A DNA stretch of 64,000 bases from a virus: IMG/VR virus record IMGVR_UViG_3300004463_000226, positions 62,001-126,000 of that record; one strand, 5' to 3'. The number at the start of each line of letters is the position of its first letter. Within the stretch, counting starts at the first letter, position 1. The position numbers and the translations under genes were made by a program. This document shows positions 28,948 through 37,952 of the stretch, piece by piece. Below the pieces are notes generated by a model. It searched no databases. It was not told the DNA's origin and saw only the letters and a list, made by a program, of their open reading frames with translations.

Positions 28948-30024
28948 ATGTCTATTTTCGGTGGTTCTAGAACACAAACTACTCCAGTAGTTGAAGCATA
29001 TGACGGTTTCGTAGGTGATGATTTAGCAGGCATGCAGACTATCGTTCATGAAGCTGCTCAAGACCTATTCCGTCTTCGCGCAGGGATGTATATCTCTGAT
29101 ATCATTATGGAAGAGCAAGTCCTTGAAGGACTTTCTACTCCAGAAGTGCTTATGGAAGGTTTCGTTAAAGATTCCTTCGGTAAGCTTAAAAATGCCGTTA
29201 TGAAGTTATGGGCTAAGGTTAAAGCTTGGTTTGCTAAAGCTAAGAAAAACCTTATCATCTTCTTCACATCTGGTGAAAAATTCATCAACAAATTCAAAAC
29301 AGAAATCGAAGGTAAAGCTTCTGGCGGATTCCGCTATGAAGGCTACCATTACGATATGTCTGCTGGTGATTCAGCAGTTAAACATGCTGAAGATGTATTT
29401 GAAAAAGTCGTTGACTTAAATGCAAATACTATCGACAGCCAACATGGTGACCTAACTAATGAAGGTAACCATAAAGAGAAATTCAATATCTCTGAAGAAA
29501 AAACTGACCACATCAAAAAAGCGGGCGCTGATGACATGAGCACATTGCTTAAAAACATCGCTAAAGCATACCGCAAGGATAAAGTTAGTAAAGATTCTTT
29601 CAAAGACTTTAACGGTAACTCCAAAGGCGAATTAATCGGCTTTGTTGCTAACGGTAAACAACAAATTAAAGATCTTGAAAACTACCAAAAGATGCTTGAT
29701 GACCGCTTTGAGCGTGTAACATCTGCAATCGACCGTGCAAAAGCTAAAATCCAAGGTGCTGAGGCAACTAGTGATGAAGCTGAAACATCAAAACGCGGAA
29801 AAGCTGTGAGCTATGCTCAACATAAAGTTGAAATGGCTCAATTCGGATTATCTTCCCTTACACAGCTCATTTCTGCTAAAATCGATATCCGTAAGGAAGC
29901 AGCTAAAGAAGCTGAAAAAGTACTTAAATCTTTCCTTCATTACAAAGAGCCTGTTAAAGAGAGCTTTGGTGGTTATGAAGGTACTGGGGAATCCGTACTT
30001 GAAGCAGCAATGCGCCATATCTAA
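28948..30024 (+). CDS. Tandem virion paralog 2, with candidate prohead-protease site
   Basis: 358 residues from the ATG at 28948. The ATG at 28942 is only three bases from the AGGAGG site and is less likely. It shares the MSIFGGS start with paralog 1. VLE|G at residue 60 and VLME|G at residue 70 are followed by FVKDSFGKLKNAVMKLW, the same amphipathic basic helix. It has high-expression codon use. A VLE|A word also occurs near the C-terminus. It probably makes an internal-head or core protein, inferred from the processing-like sites. Confidence 0.7.
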   Translation: MSIFGGSRTQTTPVVEAYDGFVGDDLAGMQTIVHEAAQDLFRLRAGMYISDIIMEEQVLEGLSTPEVLMEGFVKDSFGKLKNAVMKLWAKVKAWFAKAKKNLIIFFTSGEKFINKFKTEIEGKASGGFRYEGYHYDMSAGDSAVKHAEDVFEKVVDLNANTIDSQHGDLTNEGNHKEKFNISEEKTDHIKKAGADDMSTLLKNIAKAYRKDKVSKDSFKDFNGNSKGELIGFVANGKQQIKDLENYQKMLDDRFERVTSAIDRAKAKIQGAEATSDEAETSKRGKAVSYAQHKVEMAQFGLSSLTQLISAKIDIRKEAAKEAEKVLKSFLHYKEPVKESFGGYEGTGESVLEAAMRHI

Positions 30025-30033
30025 TTAACACAA

Positions 30034-30067
30034 ATATACTAGATGACCTCATAGTCATCTAGTATAT
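30034..30067 (+). terminator. Hairpin terminator between paralogs 2 and 3
   Basis: A 14-bp perfect stem (ATATACTAGATGAC and its complement) with a CTCATA loop and a T6 tail separates the two strongly expressed paralogs from the two less biased ones. Confidence 0.9.
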
Positions 30068-30117
30068 TTTTTGCGTCATAAACAAATTAGTAAGAGTATA
30101 AGTAAAGGAGTGGAAAT

Positions 30118-31200
30118 ATGTTAATAGGTAATGTATTTACAAACAAACCTACCTCTAATAGTGTAACTAAACTAAGCTATGAAAGTGCTGATTTTGATTA
30201 CACAAACAGACTGTTAGAACAGAACCTCTGGATGGAAGACTCTTATTTCAATATTGTCCGTGAGCATATGATGGTTACACATCTAGCCTTAAAGGATGAT
30301 AATGTAGATATTCTTCAAGAGGGATTTTCTGACTTTATGAGGTCTGCTGGAGAGTTCTTTAAAAATCTTCTAGAGAAGTTTAAAGAATTCATGTCAAGAG
30401 TATTCATGTACATCTATGCTTATATGGGAAATTTCGAGAAGTTTCTCATGAAGTATAAAGATAAGTTACATTCATTGAATCCTGATTTTAATATCAGTGG
30501 ATATGATTATAGCTTTAGTACGGGTGTACCAAATCTTGAAAAAGTTAAGCATATTGTAATGGATTACAACAATCAGCTTAATGAAGTTCAAAAACAAACT
30601 AAGCGTGATATAGTAGCTACTCGCGCCGAGGTATTATCTGCTGATAGAATGAACAGTATTAGATCCTATACACTTGGTCAAGCAACACCTATATCTAAGG
30701 AAGAATTCTTATCAGCATCTAAGAAATCTTATCGCAATGGAGCGTCATCCACTACAGATAAGCATATTGATAAATCTCGTTTAATTCGAGCTATTGATGA
30801 TTATCCCAATATCAAAAAGCTCAAGAAAGAGTGTGAGAAAGAAAAGAATGATGTTATTGATTTGATTGAAAGCCTTAAGGATTTCTTCAATAAAAGTACA
30901 TCTGTTCATTATAAAGGTGAGAATAAAACAATTTATGTTAACAGTGCAGAATTAAATGCTGATGGTACTGCTGTTAATAAAGGAACTCAGACTGAGCTTA
31001 ATTATAGTATTGATCGTGTAGAAATTATCAATCTATTCTACAATATAAAGTTTGCTGAAGCCAAAGAAATCGGAGCTATTGCTACTACGGCAATTACTGA
31101 GAAGGTAAATGCTCTAAAAGAGTATTTGAAGTTTACTCAAGACATCATCCGTGAATCTTTAGGTTTCAAAGAATCACCACAAGAAGGAGGTACTAAGTGA
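30118..31200 (+). CDS. Tandem virion paralog 3, with candidate prohead-protease site
   Basis: 360 residues. It keeps the layout of paralogs 1 and 2 with little identity: an acidic N-terminal part, ILQE|G at residue 68, an amphipathic helix (FMRSAGEFFKNLLEKFKEF), then a globular body starting with a GYDY motif comparable to GYHY in paralog 2. Codon use is ordinary. Its stop overlaps the next gene's ATG (TGATG), so the two are translationally coupled. Confidence 0.65.
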   Translation: MLIGNVFTNKPTSNSVTKLSYESADFDYTNRLLEQNLWMEDSYFNIVREHMMVTHLALKDDNVDILQEGFSDFMRSAGEFFKNLLEKFKEFMSRVFMYIYAYMGNFEKFLMKYKDKLHSLNPDFNISGYDYSFSTGVPNLEKVKHIVMDYNNQLNEVQKQTKRDIVATRAEVLSADRMNSIRSYTLGQATPISKEEFLSASKKSYRNGASSTTDKHIDKSRLIRAIDDYPNIKKLKKECEKEKNDVIDLIESLKDFFNKSTSVHYKGENKTIYVNSAELNADGTAVNKGTQTELNYSIDRVEIINLFYNIKFAEAKEIGAIATTAITEKVNALKEYLKFTQDIIRESLGFKESPQEGGTK

Positions 31201-32306
31201 TGACAGATTATACTATTCCTACACTGGAATTTCATCTGCGCTTAAATACGTCTATGCATGAAATTCTATTTGAACAAATGGAAGCAGAGTCAGAGTTTAT
31301 TCTTTCTTGTTTGGAGAATATGCAGATTGTTACTGAAGCGGAAGTTCAAGACAAGAAATCTAAACAAGGTATCTTCCAGAGAATCATCAACTTTATCAAG
31401 AAACTATTTACATCATTTGCTGATAAAGCCAAGTTAATTGAACAGGCTAATAGAAAATGGATGGATGAAAATCTAGCAAAGTTAGATAATATTAACTTTG
31501 ACGGTCTTGAAATTGAAATGGTTCCGTTCTGGATAATGAATAGCGCTGGCTCTAAACGAGGTAGAGAAGAAGGAACTAAAATTGCAAATTCTCTAGGATC
31601 TGCAATGAAAAAAGGTAAGTATAAGGATATGGATCTATTAAAGAAAGATTATCTCAGTAACTACATGAAAGAAGGAGACTTCACTGCTGGGATAAAAAAC
31701 TATCTTCGTTATGGTAGTGCTAATGGAGATAAACCTGTTAAATTAGTAGGTCGGGACTTAAAGAAGAAAGTTTTAGGTGAAATGCGACCATATTGTGACA
31801 AGTATAAAAACGAAGCTGCTGAAGCTATCAAAGGCATGTCTGAAGCCATAAATAAAATTGCTAGTGCGGTAGATAAAGAAGTCGATCGTCGTGAGCTGAA
31901 GCCTACAAGTGAAAGCTTCTGTATGATTGAGGGAATGCCTTATAATAAGACTGAACTTATCTACTGTGAGAACTTTATTGTTATGGAAGCTGATGAAGGT
32001 AAGAAAGAAGATACTACAGGTAAATTAGTTGATAATACTTCTAATAAAGAAGTAGAAGAAAGAAAAGCAGCTACAGATGTCGGTATACGCGACCATGGAT
32101 CTAAGCAAGCAGCTAAGTTAGTAGGTAATGCTGAAAAAGCAAATGATGATGTTCTAATAGCTACTAAGAATGCTCTTCAAATCATGCAAACTATAGCAGC
32201 TGCTCAAATGACAGTTGCCGAAGAAGCATATCATGCATACTTAAGTGCTATTAAGCAGATTGTATCTGCCAGAGGACCTAAATCTTCTTCTGAAGAAAAT
32301 AAATAA
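31200..32306 (+). CDS. Tandem virion paralog 4, with candidate prohead-protease site
   Basis: 368 residues from the ATG at 31200, nine to ten bases after an AGGAGG site. The GTG at 31197 overlaps the upstream stop. IVTE|A at residue 46 precedes a basic amphipathic helix (IFQRIINFIKKLFTSF). It has the shortest N-terminal piece of the four. The C-terminal half is Lys/Glu/Ala-rich and helical. Grouping with paralogs 1-3 rests on layout and the cleavage-like word. Confidence 0.6.
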   Translation: MTDYTIPTLEFHLRLNTSMHEILFEQMEAESEFILSCLENMQIVTEAEVQDKKSKQGIFQRIINFIKKLFTSFADKAKLIEQANRKWMDENLAKLDNINFDGLEIEMVPFWIMNSAGSKRGREEGTKIANSLGSAMKKGKYKDMDLLKKDYLSNYMKEGDFTAGIKNYLRYGSANGDKPVKLVGRDLKKKVLGEMRPYCDKYKNEAAEAIKGMSEAINKIASAVDKEVDRRELKPTSESFCMIEGMPYNKTELIYCENFIVMEADEGKKEDTTGKLVDNTSNKEVEERKAATDVGIRDHGSKQAAKLVGNAEKANDDVLIATKNALQIMQTIAAAQMTVAEEAYHAYLSAIKQIVSARGPKSSSEENK

Positions 32307-32329
32307 TGGATAGGGAATCCCCTATCCAT
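32306..32329. terminator. Bidirectional hairpin terminator
   Basis: A 10-bp stem (ATGGATAGGG and its complement) with an AATC loop, T6 on the plus side, between converging genes. Confidence 0.85.
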
Positions 32330-32334
32330 CTTTT

Positions 32335-33588
32335 TTATTTCTTAAATAAACAATGCGCTTTTGCTTTGAAATGGTCACCTTCATTATTGATAAATACTGT
32401 GGATTTCACTAGACGATAATTACCACTATATAGTTTATTAATAGAACCATCTTCAAACTTGTATGAATATTCCTTGTTCGGAGCTATGGCTTCAAAGTCT
32501 ATATCCTCTAATGCCACTTGTATGATCTGTTTATTAGACTCGATCTCTGATTGCTCTGCATATACAGCAAAAGGATTATTAAACTTGTCTATCATAACTT
32601 TGTATGTTCCTGCACCTCGCTGTATAGCATTTGTTTTAAAATCAATAGAATAACCATTAGAAGGATTTATTATAATACGATGATTACCATCTATCTGGTC
32701 TTGTATAATTGATGCACTATTCATTTTGATATCTGTAGGTCTAACATTAATAAATGTAGTTGATCCTTCTTCATCAAAAAAAGAACCAGTTGTGTATTGG
32801 TGAGGGTTTTTACTGTCGCGTATATTAAATATGACTTTTGTATACTCACCTTTTCTCCAAGCAGTACATTTGGTTGACTTGCTCAAGATATATAAACACG
32901 GAATATCAAAAAAAATAATAGCTCCTTTATAATAGAATCCATATTGACTTTCATAGTGTTGAAGATTCCCTTGAAGTGTTAATGGAGGTACAACCATTTC
33001 CGTATAGATATTTGTGTTATCTAACGGAGTCATTAACGTCTTATTGAATCCTGCACTAGCTAATATATAAGCTAGTACATCTGTAACTGTTGCTTGTGTG
33101 ACCACAGTGTTTATAATGTTCTTTGAACGTATTAAATCATCTTCTTTGAATAAGTAGAAGCTCATTTGATTTCCTCCCACAGTAATAGGAGTTAAACCTC
33201 TTGAGCTATCTGCACTATTAATCTTAGCAGCTTCATCGAATAATGCTTTATCTAAGAACGGAGTGTTATCATCCATAAACGTAACAAAGACATCATTAAA
33301 TACATCTTTCTTCATAGTCAATGTGCTGTGTTCATCATATACATATTTCTGAACTCTCAGTCTAAATTTGACAGAGGTGTTATTTAGTATAACCTTGTGA
33401 TAGAGCTCAGTATTAAGAGAAACATCCAATTTTATAATAGGAAACATCTCTGTATCATAGTTTCTCTCTATCGTTAGACCCACGACTAATTTACCATCCA
33501 GAGTATAATGTATACCATCTGATGGGAAAATAATATCAAGAGATTCTACCACATAACGGTAGAATCTCGTAGAAGTAGGTGTAGTCAT
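32335..33588 (-). CDS. Baseplate hub-like virion protein, 417 aa
   Basis: A beta-rich protein. Residues about 225-255 show LQHYESQYGFYYKGAIIFFD followed by an YILS motif, a pattern I associate with hub and late-control-D-like proteins of large Gram-positive phages, where the chain turns into the spike-binding ring. There is no enzyme motif. It follows the degenerate nuclease gene by 15 bases and ends just before a shared terminator. It would sit at the centre of the baseplate, analogous to T4 gp27, if the call is right. Confidence 0.55.
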   Translation of the reverse strand: MTTPTSTRFYRYVVESLDIIFPSDGIHYTLDGKLVVGLTIERNYDTEMFPIIKLDVSLNTELYHKVILNNTSVKFRLRVQKYVYDEHSTLTMKKDVFNDVFVTFMDDNTPFLDKALFDEAAKINSADSSRGLTPITVGGNQMSFYLFKEDDLIRSKNIINTVVTQATVTDVLAYILASAGFNKTLMTPLDNTNIYTEMVVPPLTLQGNLQHYESQYGFYYKGAIIFFDIPCLYILSKSTKCTAWRKGEYTKVIFNIRDSKNPHQYTTGSFFDEEGSTTFINVRPTDIKMNSASIIQDQIDGNHRIIINPSNGYSIDFKTNAIQRGAGTYKVMIDKFNNPFAVYAEQSEIESNKQIIQVALEDIDFEAIAPNKEYSYKFEDGSINKLYSGNYRLVKSTVFINNEGDHFKAKAHCLFKK

Positions 33589-33603
33589 TTAGCATCCTTC
33601 CTC

Positions 33604-34695
33604 TCATAAGAATATATCCTTGGGCTTTTTCTTCTTTATAAGACTGTTTGCCCCAGTTAACTCTAATAAGTAGATAGGATTATTTTTGAAATACTGGTCA
33701 TTGATTCTTTTCAAAGCAGTATTATCGAACTTATCGACAAGTTGTTCTGTTATAGAATACAAGTCTTTAATATTCAACATTGCAAATTGAGTATCAATAT
33801 CTGTGCAATAGAAATTAGTCAGAAGTAGTCCCACATATTCTTTTTTAATTATACTAGAAAGAATATTGATACTGGTCACATCTTTACCAATTACCTCACT
33901 ATCAATTGCTGACTTTATTGTCTTTAATAAACTAGCTAATCCGATACGTTTTATCTTTTCTATATTACGATGCTTGTCTCCTAATAAAGATAAGATAAAT
34001 GGATAGAAATGGCTACCGACAGATACATCGTTAACAATCTTATCCTCAAGTTTAAGAACCCTAATAAGATTATTCTTATCTACAATATAACTTTCATCTT
34101 GCTTAGGGCGAATAATATAATAGTCTTTATTCACATATTGATAGTCATATCTATCGCTAGATAGAATAAAATTAACTTCATTAGCTGGTGTATCTTTCTT
34201 AATTATGTGAGGTACGAGAGAAGATTCTATAGAATCTGCCTCTATAAGATATACCCCCTCCACATACTCTAGTATAATCTTTACGAAGGGTAAGACATTA
34301 TCTAAGCTATTACTAAGAATTGTTGTTCTAGTATCTTTTGTGAATCTATGCTGATAGTTCTTACGAAAATCGGGATGAATAGATCTATTCTTATATACAG
34401 TTTTAAATGGATGGTTTATATAAAGATAAATCTTGGAATATATCTTATTCTTAGTAAAGAATAAACGGTAATGCGCTGCTAGATTTATTATATTACTAAT
34501 CATCTCATAAGACTTTTCTTCTGTTCGAACCTTTAGGTACTCATCAATATTAGCATTAGCTAGTTTATTGATAATTGGTTCAAGGTTAATAAAAAGGTTT
34601 ACCCGCGTATCACGGGTAAACTCTGTACAATGTTTAGTGATTAATTCATCAAGTTTTGCGAATTTGACTTTAAACATGTTAAATAGTGCATCCAT
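33604..34695 (-). CDS. Degenerate FEN/PIN-fold protein (inactive 5'-nuclease-like)
   Basis: The order of motifs matches flap-endonuclease-type 5'-3' exonucleases: a first strand VNLFINLEPI (residues 32-41, Asn where catalytic Asp is expected), IEADSIESSL (151-160; E152, D154), ILSSDRYDYQYVN (177-189), then a helix-hairpin-like LSLLGDKHRNIEKIKRIG (235-252) where the second metal-binding Asp of GDxxDN is Arg243. Loss of several metal ligands suggests a structural or DNA-binding role instead of cutting. It lies between a small gene and the hub-like gene. The fold call is from pattern only. Confidence 0.5.
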   Translation of the reverse strand: MDALFNMFKVKFAKLDELITKHCTEFTRDTRVNLFINLEPIINKLANANIDEYLKVRTEEKSYEMISNIINLAAHYRLFFTKNKIYSKIYLYINHPFKTVYKNRSIHPDFRKNYQHRFTKDTRTTILSNSLDNVLPFVKIILEYVEGVYLIEADSIESSLVPHIIKKDTPANEVNFILSSDRYDYQYVNKDYYIIRPKQDESYIVDKNNLIRVLKLEDKIVNDVSVGSHFYPFILSLLGDKHRNIEKIKRIGLASLLKTIKSAIDSEVIGKDVTSINILSSIIKKEYVGLLLTNFYCTDIDTQFAMLNIKDLYSITEQLVDKFDNTALKRINDQYFKNNPIYLLELTGANSLIKKKKPKDIFL

Positions 34696-34699
34696 GGAA

Positions 34700-34963
34700 T
34701 CATTCCTCTGTTACATTTTTTATTTCCCATAGTTTAGCTTTAATAGACCATTTGTATTCTTCATTAACAAATGGATTTTCTAAAGCTATATATTTAACCT
34801 CAGGGTCATCAGTAAAGATAAAAACGTCTGAAACTTTAATATCTTTCATGCGGCAACTCGTCCATACACCATCTACTTTTCTTTCCATTGAACGTAATGG
34901 TTCTGGATTCATTTCAGCCATTTCTTCAGGTGTCTTTCCTAGTTCTATATGACGTGGCGGCAT
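34700..34963 (-). CDS. Small hypothetical protein, 87 aa
   Basis: It starts MPPRHIELGKTPEEM at 34963, nine bases after a GGAGATG ribosome site; an upstream in-frame start at 34996 has no comparable site. It is charged, with no membrane segment and no recognised family. It lies in an operon between the DEDD exonuclease and the FEN-like gene, four bases before the latter. Confidence 0.6.
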   Translation of the reverse strand: MPPRHIELGKTPEEMAEMNPEPLRSMERKVDGVWTSCRMKDIKVSDVFIFTDDPEVKYIALENPFVNEEYKWSIKAKLWEIKNVTEE

Positions 34964-34979
34964 ACAATCATCTCCTTTA

Positions 34980-35570
<591 letters not shown>

Positions 35571-35609
35571 CTAATAAAGTATTTATAAAAAATTCGGATT
35601 CTGTTGTAT

Positions 35610-35987
35610 TTATTTAGTTGCTTCTGGAATTTCGTTTTCATCTTTTGGGTACGGTGCATACTTAGTAAAAATAGTCACCATATCTGTAGGCATAGCTTTC
35701 GGATGAATTACATTTGCGGGGAAAGTAGCGGCTACTTTCCACCCTTTTTCATATCTTTCTGTAAACGACTTATCGTAAACAGGGAAACCATTTGTAATTA
35801 ACCAATCAAATTCAATCAGTTTGTGTTTCCCCTTTAACGTTTTATAAACAGGTTCTCTATCTTCCATAACTGCAATAATCAACTCCATGCCGTTGTACAT
35901 TCCGCACATGTAATCATCCATATTCCAGTTTCCTTTTTGCCCTTGAACTTCTAACAATTCTTTTGCTTGTTTTAACTTCTCATTCAT
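35610..35987 (-). CDS. Hypothetical phage protein, 125 aa
   Basis: The segment YMCGMYNGMELIIAVM followed by a short acidic turn resembles a small-protein pattern frequent in Bacillus phages. No function is known to me. The rest has an aromatic-rich WLITNGFP region. A GGAGGAATG ribosome site precedes the start. Confidence 0.65.
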   Translation of the reverse strand: MNEKLKQAKELLEVQGQKGNWNMDDYMCGMYNGMELIIAVMEDREPVYKTLKGKHKLIEFDWLITNGFPVYDKSFTERYEKGWKVAATFPANVIHPKAMPTDMVTIFTKYAPYPKDENEIPEATK

Positions 35988-36040
35988 TTTTCATTCCTCC
36001 ATTTTGTTATAGAATCGAATATTGTTCGGAATGCGAAAGA

Positions 36041-36250
36041 TTACCTAAGATACTCATCAAATTCCGTTTTGGTTTTACCAGTTATTTCTCGGTATGCTAA
36101 ATCTAATGTTACGGTGTCTGAATACAAGGTAACTCCATTAAATTTAGCAACAACCAATTTCCCTTTTTCTCGATAACTCAACAATTCATTAACAACTTGT
36201 TCTATGGTGCTTCCTGGTAAAAACTCCACATGATTATACTTTTTATCCAT
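36041..36250 (-). CDS. Small hypothetical protein, 69 aa
   Basis: The start at 36250 follows AAGGAGG by about eight bases; a TTG two codons earlier is less well placed. It is predicted alpha/beta, with KGKLVVAKFNGVTLYSD as a strand-turn-strand. No family is recognised. It lies between independent-looking small genes on the minus strand. Confidence 0.6.
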   Translation of the reverse strand: MDKKYNHVEFLPGSTIEQVVNELLSYREKGKLVVAKFNGVTLYSDTVTLDLAYREITGKTKTEFDEYLR

Positions 36251-36324
36251 TCTCAATTCCTCCTTTGTTTTATATTGTTATTTGTTTATAGTGTGACCAG
36301 ATAAAGTTTTTATAATAAAAAGAC

Positions 36325-36345
36325 AGATAGTGGAAACCACTATCT
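36325..36345 (-). terminator. Minus-strand hairpin terminator
   Basis: A 9-bp stem (AGATAGTGG and complement on the plus strand) with an AAA loop. On the minus strand it is followed by a T-rich run after the DUF1523 gene. Confidence 0.75.
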
Positions 36346-36346
36346 A

Positions 36347-36745
36347 TCATTTCACTTCTTTATATTCAAGGATGTTTTCATACATCGAGAAGAACGGTAT
36401 CCTGTATCCAACCACATCAAATTCATATGTCTTGCCCTTTTTAATATCAGCAAATACATCAGAGGAATCAAATTTCAATCTAAACAAAGAATCTTCATTG
36501 GATAACACTCTAACATCACCGTCTTTATCCTCAGTGAATATTAAATAATTATCAGAGTCCCCTTTACGTTTAACCTGTTTATCAGTTACGGTTGATACAT
36601 ATGTACTCTTGTGGAAAAATGAAGAGACTGATACTCCAACAGGGACTACAATAAGGGTTACAATGCATAAAACAAGTACCCCTATCATTGCTGTGAACAA
36701 ATCAAATTTCAACTTACGTTTCTTATACCGATTTCTCAATTTCAT
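36347..36745 (-). CDS. DUF1523-type membrane-anchored protein, 132 aa
   Basis: A basic N-terminus (KKRKLK) is followed by one membrane segment at about residues 16-40 and an external-looking domain. The YVSTVTDKQVKRKGDSDNYL segment, then a NEDSLFRLKFDSSD motif and a closing GYRIPFFSMYENIL, match the pattern of DUF1523, a family of unknown function common in phages. It likely resides in the host membrane. Confidence 0.75.
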   Translation of the reverse strand: MKLRNRYKKRKLKFDLFTAMIGVLVLCIVTLIVVPVGVSVSSFFHKSTYVSTVTDKQVKRKGDSDNYLIFTEDKDGDVRVLSNEDSLFRLKFDSSDVFADIKKGKTYEFDVVGYRIPFFSMYENILEYKEVK

Positions 36746-36761
36746 ATTTATATCTCCCTTA

Positions 36762-37118
36762 TTATAAGTCTAGATTTACATATAATGGACCATCATCAAA
36801 GTAAGTATCATTGACTGGAGCCTTTACTGTAAATCTTGATTTCTTTTTATCTACTGCTTTATTTAATGATTCTAAACTTCCATAATCGTGTTCCAATAAA
36901 ATATCAACGAGTCGATCAGCTTCTTCATCAGATAAACTAATTCCTTTCTTTGGGTCATTTTTTGCCATATTAATATTGCGTATATCTAAAGTTGCTGGAT
37001 TACCATTCCATGAGATTCTGGCTACGGCTTTAACCCAATCATTCTTATCATTTTCTTTTAATACACCAATAACTTCTTCTATCTCAGAAGTAAATTCATC
37101 TTTGTTGAACTTGGGCAT
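36762..37118 (-). CDS. PC4/YdbC-like single-stranded DNA-binding protein
   Basis: 118 residues. Residues about 25-75 follow the bacterial PC4-type pattern of Bacillus YdbC: strands around VARISWNGNPATLDIRN, a loop with DPKKGISLSDEEADRLVDIL and a closing helix. These dimers bind single-stranded DNA and may act in transcription or replication. The start at 37118 is chosen because a GTG at 37127 is inside the GGAGGTG site. The C-terminal 35 residues are extra compared with YdbC. Confidence 0.65.
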   Translation of the reverse strand: MPKFNKDEFTSEIEEVIGVLKENDKNDWVKAVARISWNGNPATLDIRNINMAKNDPKKGISLSDEEADRLVDILLEHDYGSLESLNKAVDKKKSRFTVKAPVNDTYFDDGPLYVNLDL

Positions 37119-37190
37119 TTTTTCCACCTCCTTCTAAATAATTGTACAGAGGCTTGTATTTAATTACTAGGAACATAGATAAAAAAAGAA

Positions 37191-37210
37191 GGATATGCTA
37201 TTGCATATCC
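37191..37210 (-). terminator. Minus-strand hairpin terminator
   Basis: An 8-bp stem (GGATATGC and complement) with a TATT loop, followed on the minus strand by a T-rich run, ends the 199-aa gene. Confidence 0.8.
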
Positions 37211-37220
37211 CTCCCTTTTA

Positions 37221-37820
37221 TTAATCTTCGTAGCGATCAATAATGCTCGCAAAGCGGTCGAAGCTGTCATCGTTACGATCAACATGACGGTCTTGTTTGA
37301 TAACAGTCATGATAGAACGTCCTCTCTTGAACTTCATAACCTCAGTAACTGTCAATTGATAGTTACGGCGATCAGATGATAGCATCAACGCTAAGATCTT
37401 GAAGATGTCAAGAACGATGAATACAAGCTTCTGTCCAGAATCATATTGCAGTTTCAAATCCTTGCAGATAGGCACCAATGCTTTTCTCATTTTCTCGCTT
37501 GCTTTCCAGCCGCCCATATCCATTTTACGACGGATAGCTTCAGATACACGTTGATTGCTGTTATTAGAGAATACATCTTCGCTGCGTTGATCAAAGAATG
37601 CATAAGCCTTTACTTGCGGGTTACGGTTACCGTCACGAACAACGCTTAGGCGTACTGCTGCAACACCATCAATTTTGTGCACTGTATTTAAATAGTTATA
37701 TACGAAGTTTTCAATCGCTTCGTTTTCAATGTTGTATACAACTGCTACTGGCTCGATTGCCACAGAAGTATCAGTGATAGATTTTCTTACTTGATTACGG
37801 TTTTGGTTTTGTTGAGACAT
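37221..37820 (-). CDS. Apparently highly expressed hypothetical protein, 199 aa
   Basis: A Gln/Asn-rich N-terminus is followed by an alpha/beta body (residues 25-180) and an Asp/Arg-rich tail. Codon use is enriched in GGC, CGC, ATC and TTC compared with neighbours. The gene has its own TATATATTAT-type motif upstream and its own terminator, so it is a monocistronic, strongly expressed unit. No family is recognised; an abundant nucleic-acid-binding or structural role is a guess. Confidence 0.65.
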   Translation of the reverse strand: MSQQNQNRNQVRKSITDTSVAIEPVAVVYNIENEAIENFVYNYLNTVHKIDGVAAVRLSVVRDGNRNPQVKAYAFFDQRSEDVFSNNSNQRVSEAIRRKMDMGGWKASEKMRKALVPICKDLKLQYDSGQKLVFIVLDIFKILALMLSSDRRNYQLTVTEVMKFKRGRSIMTVIKQDRHVDRNDDSFDRFASIIDRYED

Positions 37821-37885
37821 TTTAGTTTCCTCCTAGATAATCAATTAATTTTTTGTTGCACCAACTATAATAATGTATTGATACT

Positions 37886-37902
37886 CTTTAATAATATATA
37901 AA
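37886..37902 (-). promoter_or_regulatory. Minus-strand TTTATATATTATTAAAG promoter-like motif
   Basis: Read on the minus strand this is TTTATATATTATTAAAG, matching the plus-strand motif at 1329, 41548 and 44486, about 70 bases before the 199-aa gene. It shows that the motif tracks gene direction. Confidence 0.5.
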
Positions 37903-37952
37903 CAAATTTCTTGTTTATTTTTTTACTAGAATGTTACATGCTGAATTTTTTA

